Position numbers and translations under genes: made by a program. The notes under the pieces were generated by a model. That model saw nothing but the letters and a program-made list of their open reading frames with translations. It had not been told where the DNA came from and did no database searches. From PALSA-505 sp035308365 (lineage in GTDB: Bacteria; Actinomycetota; Actinomycetes; Streptosporangiales; Streptosporangiaceae), in assembly GCA_035308365.1 (NCBI GenBank), contig DATGGU010000196.1, positions 1 through 34,408 on the forward strand: a stretch of 34,408 nucleotides of DNA. Reading direction: 5' to 3'. This document shows positions 31,191-34,408 of the stretch, piece after piece (positions within the stretch are counted from its first letter, which is position 1; each line of letters opens with the position of its first letter).

Positions 31191-32122
31191 AACAGGCCCA
31201 CCACGAACAGGACGAGCCAGGCCAGTTCGGCACCGACCATCGGGTAGTCCCGGGAGATCAGATCCTCCACCGGCCTGCCGTCCACCCGGCCGGACAGCCA
31301 GTCGAACCGCCACAGCGCCGCGATCAGGGGGACGGCGCTGGCCAGATGCCAGCCGCGGATCCAGCCGCCGCTCTCCCCGGCCGCCCACAGCAGGTAGGCC
31401 ATGACCATGACCACGGCCGTCAGCCGCTGGCTGCGCCGCAGCCAGGCCCGGGTGTAGCGGCGCATCACCGGCCGGTGCCTGGCCGCCTCGGCGCCGAGCG
31501 AGGTCAGCTCGCTGTACCGCTTGGCGATGGCGACCATGAGCGCCCCGAGGCAGCACACCAGCAGGAACCAGCCGGACGGCGGGACGTTCGTGGCGACCGC
31601 TCCACCCAGGGCGCGCAGCACGAAGCCGGACGCGACCGCCAGCATCTCGATCACCGGCACGTGCTTGAGCACCAGCCCATACAGCAGTGAGATGGCCATA
31701 TAGGCGGTGATCAGCCCGGCCAGCCGCGGCTGGCCGAACCAGAATCCGTACGAACCGGCCAGCGCCGCGGCGATGGCCGCGATCGCCAGCGCGTGAGCCG
31801 CGGGAAGCCGGCCCGACGGGACCGGGCGCAGCCGTTTGACCGGGTGCAGCCGGTCCCGGTTCGCGTCAATGACGTCGTTGACGAAGTAGACCGCGGCCGA
31901 GGCGACGACGAACGCGGCGGTGGTACCCAGCGTGTAGCCGAATCCCTTGTCCCGGCCCATGGACGCACCGGCCAGCGGCGCCGCGAACACCAGCAGGTTC
32001 TTGGGCCACTGCCGGGGCCGGGCGGTCTCCAGCACCGCGGCCAGCCAGCGCACCGGACGGGACCTGGCCGCCGCCTCGGCCTGGACACCGGACGGGTCCA
32101 GCGCCCGCGTGCGGGCCGTCAC
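31187..32122 (-). CDS. Decaprenyl-phosphate phosphoribosyltransferase (UbiA fold)
   Basis: 311 residues of the UbiA prenyltransferase superfamily with about eight to nine membrane helices. The first Asp-rich motif is VNDVIDANRDRLHPVKRLRPVPSG (residues 81-104); the ND..D....D..HP.K..RP pattern is that of DPPR synthase (Rv3806c type). The second conserved loop is LLYGLVLKHVPVIEMLAVASGFVLRALGGAVA. It transfers phosphoribose from PRPP to decaprenyl phosphate, the first committed step to decaprenylphosphoryl-arabinose, at the inner face of the membrane. The GTG at 32120-32122 overlaps the upstream stop (GTGA), and its own stop overlaps the dprE2 ATG (ATGA), so all three genes are translationally coupled. 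The open frame continuing upstream to 33058 lies inside the neighbouring gene. Confidence 0.92.
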   Translation of the reverse strand: MTARTRALDPSGVQAEAAARSRPVRWLAAVLETARPRQWPKNLLVFAAPLAGASMGRDKGFGYTLGTTAAFVVASAAVYFVNDVIDANRDRLHPVKRLRPVPSGRLPAAHALAIAAIAAALAGSYGFWFGQPRLAGLITAYMAISLLYGLVLKHVPVIEMLAVASGFVLRALGGAVATNVPPSGWFLLVCCLGALMVAIAKRYSELTSLGAEAARHRPVMRRYTRAWLRRSQRLTAVVMVMAYLLWAAGESGGWIRGWHLASAVPLIAALWRFDWLSGRVDGRPVEDLISRDYPMVGAELAWLVLFVVGLL

Positions 32123-33465
32123 CGGGCGTAAACAGCCGTGAAGTCGCGGCTGGCCAGCGAGTAGAACCGGTCGGGCGGCTGAATCTGATCGGGCAGCAGG
32201 TTGTGCGGAGTCGGATCTGCCGGGTGGTTGCCCGGGAAGTAGTACATGTAGGACATCCAGTCCGGGTTGATGTCGAGCTGCATGGCCGTCACCGCGCCGG
32301 CCTCCTTCAGCACGTCGGCGAGTTCGCTGACGTTGAGCGACGGGCCGTAGGCGAAGATGACCCGCCCGTCGCTGGTGATCCCGATTCCGGACCGCCAGAC
32401 GTAATACCCGCCGCCGAGGGTGGCACCCCAAGCGCTCTCCACGTTGTAGTTGACCGATGCCGGCACCTTGCCATTCTGCACGATCAGGTGCAGGTTCTGC
32501 CGAACCCCGACCACATCCGGGGTCATGTGCACGGTCTGGCCCCAGTTGCCGATCGCGATGTGCCCGTCCTTGTAGTAGACGACCGAGGCCGTCCCCCGGG
32601 TCAGCCTCCCGGCGGTCGCGCCGTTCAGATAGAAGCCACCGCCGGAGACACTGATCTTGAAGCCGCCATTGAACGTGGCCTCCAGGCCGCGGCGGGCCGG
32701 CGGCGGGATCTCCGCCGGAAGCTTCCAGTTGCCCGGCCCTGGATCCTCCGCGCCCGGGCGCAACTGGAACCTCAGCAGACTCTGGTTCATCGAGGCGATG
32801 CCCACCACGTAGGACGTGTACACGTTGCTCGCCCGCAGGTAGGTGCCGTAGATGGCCGGGTTGCCGTTCACCACGCCCAGCACCCGCCACTTGCCCTCGC
32901 CGGGCAGCGGCTTGCCGGCCATCGACTTCAGCGGTGGCGGCGGGCCGTAGATCTGCACCGGCCCTGTTGCCTTGGGGCGGCTGGTCACGTTCGCGCTGGG
33001 CCCGGTCAGCGCGAACGACGGCTTGCCGCCAGCCTTGGGCGGGGAGTAGCTGATCCACTCGCCAAAGGTCACCAGGGGGCCCAGGTAGTGGTCACGGGCC
33101 CATTCGGCCAGCCGCTCGGACACCGAGCCACCGCCGGGCACGGTCAGCGCATGCCCGACCGACCAGGAGACGACCAGGAGGAACACGCCAAACCCGCCGA
33201 GCACGACCCGCACCCACGGCTTGCGAACCAGCCGCCGGATGCGGCCACGCCCATGGCGCTTGCGGCCCCAGCGCCCCCGGGGCCGGTCATTGCGATTGCG
33301 GCGCTCGTGGTCATCGCCATAGCCACGGTCACGATCATCGCCATAGTCACGGTCACGATCATCGCGATAGGGGCGGTCGCGGTTGTCGCGATTGCGGCGG
33401 TCGCGATTGCTGTGACGCCCGCTCCGGGGAGTTGTCAGACCCGTTACCATGCGCACAGATAGCAT
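32119..33465 (-). CDS. Membrane-anchored phosphodiester glycosidase (NAGPA-domain) protein with R/D-repeat tail
   Basis: 448 residues. Residues 1-80 are a very charged cytosolic tail with Arg/Asp repeats (RDRRNRDNRDRPYRDDRDRD pattern); one membrane helix is at about 85-107 (VRVVLGGFGVFLLVVSWSVGHAL). The outside part ends in a phosphodiester glycosidase/NAGPA-like domain: LEATFNGGFKI, GGGFYLNG, YKDGHIAIGNWGQ, GIGITSDGRVIFAYG and AVTAMQLDINPDWMSYMYY. The family includes the human mannose-6-phosphate uncovering enzyme, and bacterial members are thought to act on sugar phosphodiesters, plausibly in wall polymers. Start ATG 33465 or in-frame ATG 33450. First gene of the coupled operon with DPPR synthase and DprE2, implying a role in arabinan or wall-polymer handling (inference). 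Confidence 0.87.
   Translation of the reverse strand: MLSVRMVTGLTTPRSGRHSNRDRRNRDNRDRPYRDDRDRDYGDDRDRGYGDDHERRNRNDRPRGRWGRKRHGRGRIRRLVRKPWVRVVLGGFGVFLLVVSWSVGHALTVPGGGSVSERLAEWARDHYLGPLVTFGEWISYSPPKAGGKPSFALTGPSANVTSRPKATGPVQIYGPPPPLKSMAGKPLPGEGKWRVLGVVNGNPAIYGTYLRASNVYTSYVVGIASMNQSLLRFQLRPGAEDPGPGNWKLPAEIPPPARRGLEATFNGGFKISVSGGGFYLNGATAGRLTRGTASVVYYKDGHIAIGNWGQTVHMTPDVVGVRQNLHLIVQNGKVPASVNYNVESAWGATLGGGYYVWRSGIGITSDGRVIFAYGPSLNVSELADVLKEAGAVTAMQLDINPDWMSYMYYFPGNHPADPTPHNLLPDQIQPPDRFYSLASRDFTAVYAR
33294..33413 (-). repeat. Five 24-bp tandem repeats encoding an Arg/Asp octapeptide tail
   Basis: Units start at 33294, 33318, 33342, 33366 and 33390. The 33318 and 33342 copies differ by a single base (catagccacggtcacgatca / catagtcacggtcacgatca over the first 20 bases); the outer copies are more diverged. 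Read on the minus strand each unit gives eight residues such as GDDRDRDY. The repeat lies entirely within the cytosolic tail of the NAGPA-domain protein. Confidence 0.85.
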
Positions 33466-33928
33466 CCCTATCGGTCAATGATGAAGCCACCATGACGGCC
33501 AGCAGTCTATCCGGCTGGGTCAGCTCCAGATGGTCACATGGACCGGAGGCCGGAATCTGGACGGCGGCAGTCCCTCTGTTGGTGCACGCATCACGTGCAT
33601 GGCCTCCGGAGTACCCAGAAAATGCCGCAGCGAACTTGCCGCGGCCGGCGCTCCCGCTGCAGCGTGGTCAGGTGCCAGCAGCGGCAGACGCAGCGGCTGT
33701 CGCGGGTGGCGCTCCGGATCGTGTGGGTGAATCCCGGCGCGCACCGGCCGGTTCGCGCCGTCCGTATCAGATCAGTAGCGCATCAGTGCTGGGCGCGGAT
33801 GCCCGGGGCACCGTCCCGGCGGCACGCTGCAATCACGAACGGGACCGATCCCCGTCGTAGCGGGTGGCTATCACCCACGGGGGCGCCGCCCAGAACACCG
33901 AGCTTCCACCGAAGAGGGGAATGTGCTT
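33466..33928. other. Divergent intergenic region, no gene seen
   Basis: 463 bases between the minus-strand envelope operon and the plus-strand secreted protein. Both strands have open frames here, but they are Pro/Arg/Ala-rich, lack ribosome sites and resemble nothing known. A small perfect inverted repeat (TGCACG-catca-CGTGCA) is at 33583-33599. Promoters for both directions must lie here but none is obvious. Confidence 0.5.
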
Positions 33929-34408
33929 ATGAACGAGTCCACCCAGCCCTGGGGCCGCCGCCTGCAACGTGGCGTCGGCGCCTTGGCCGTGACGCTCGCT
34001 GCTGGTGCGGGGGTCTTCGCCGCGTTCCCGGCGGCCGCCCACGCGGCGGCTGCCCCAGCGGCCACCAGCTACACCTTCACCACCCTGAACGACCAGGCCG
34101 ACCCGACGTTCAACCAGCTCCTCGGCATCAACAGCCACAACGTCATCGCCGGCTACTTCGGCAGCGGCACCGCCGGGCACCCCAACAAGGGCTACCTGCT
34201 GAACCCGCCCTACAGCCAGGCCAACTATGTCAACGAGAACTTCCCCAGCTCGCAGCAGACCCAGGTCACCGGCCTGAACAACAAGGGCGACACGGCCGGC
34301 TTCTGGGTCAACACGGCCGGCACCAACCGCGGCTTCGTCGAATGGAACGGCTCGTTCACCAGCTACACCAACCCGCTCACCCCGCACGTCCCCGGCTCGG
34401 TCAACCAG
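33929..34408 (+). CDS. Secreted protein of unknown function, cut by the window end
   Basis: The first 160 codons are present and the frame is open to the last base. The N-terminus is a signal peptide (basic GRRLQRG, then VGALAVTLAAGAGVFAAFPAAAHAAAA, with an AHA-type cleavage site). The mature part is Asn/Gly/Thr-rich with repeated strands: FTTLNDQADPTFNQLLGINSHN, IAGYFGSG, QTQVTGLNNKGDTAGFWVN, GTNRGFVEWNG. The recurring 'G(I/L)N..(G/H)..AG(Y/F)' pattern resembles HAF-type or propeller-like extracellular repeat proteins, but the family is not certain. The ATG at 33929 has gaagagggga eight bases upstream. Partial at the 3' end. Confidence 0.8.
   Translation, partial: MNESTQPWGRRLQRGVGALAVTLAAGAGVFAAFPAAAHAAAAPAATSYTFTTLNDQADPTFNQLLGINSHNVIAGYFGSGTAGHPNKGYLLNPPYSQANYVNENFPSSQQTQVTGLNNKGDTAGFWVNTAGTNRGFVEWNGSFTSYTNPLTPHVPGSVNQ

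Noticed and set aside
33432..33860. 142-codon frame between the envelope operon and the last gene
   Set aside because: Pro/Arg/Ala-rich, no ribosome site, overlaps the start of the NAGPA-domain gene, and no recognisable domain.

Overview
The window is very GC-rich chromosomal DNA from a filamentous-type or related high-GC actinomycete. Three observations support this. GTG starts and 4-bp GTGA/ATGA gene overlaps are common. Secreted enzymes carry ricin-type beta-trefoil lectin domains. Typical actinobacterial families are present: a GrpB/UPF0157 protein, a PucR regulator, a PAC2 protein, EgtE-like and DprE2-like enzymes, and a decaprenyl-phosphate phosphoribosyltransferase of the UbiA fold. 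I saw no rRNA, tRNA, CRISPR array, transposase or phage gene. It reads as ordinary chromosome with one accessory-looking conflict-type operon.

Layout. 0.2-6.8 kb is housekeeping and secondary functions: a GT1 glycosyltransferase (-), an FMN-binding split-barrel protein with a structured leader (+), a translationally coupled membrane protein and methyltransferase (-), an Asp/Glu racemase homologue (-), a small membrane protein (-) and an APH-fold phosphotransferase (+). 6.8-7.25 kb is a repeat-rich spacer followed by a perfect LacI-type palindrome. That palindrome lies in front of a large secreted GH92 alpha-mannosidase with two ricin-B domains (7.26-10.5 kb). 10.6-13.4 kb holds a GrpB-family protein, a PucR regulator with a palindromic operator candidate, and a histidine phosphatase. 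13.8-18.2 kb is a peptide-type ABC importer operon (lipoprotein, DppB, DppC, then a membrane protein) behind a near-consensus promoter, with no ATPase gene.

18.3-21.7 kb on the minus strand has uracil-DNA glycosylase, an unrecognised protein, a PAC2 protein and an EgtE-like PLP enzyme. 21.8-23.4 kb encodes a secreted GH5 glycosidase with a beta-trefoil domain. Divergent from it, 23.6-27.4 kb is a tightly overlapping three-gene operon. It encodes a TIR-domain protein, a fusion of ParA/MinD-like 'KGGVGRS' ATPase, pentapeptide repeats and a two-TM SLATT-like domain, and a second stand-alone two-TM SLATT-like protein. This is the best candidate for an undescribed conflict/defence or membrane-acting signalling system.

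27.6-30.4 kb is a secreted penicillin-acylase-family Ntn hydrolase with an N-terminal tandem repeat. 30.4-33.5 kb (minus) is a coupled cell-envelope operon: a membrane-anchored phosphodiester-glycosidase-domain protein, UbiA-type DPPR synthase, and DprE2-like reductase. The last two belong to the decaprenylphosphoryl-arabinose pathway. The window ends inside a secreted protein gene (33.93 kb onward). The glycosidases, the peptide importer and the acylase suggest a saprotrophic lifestyle (inference).
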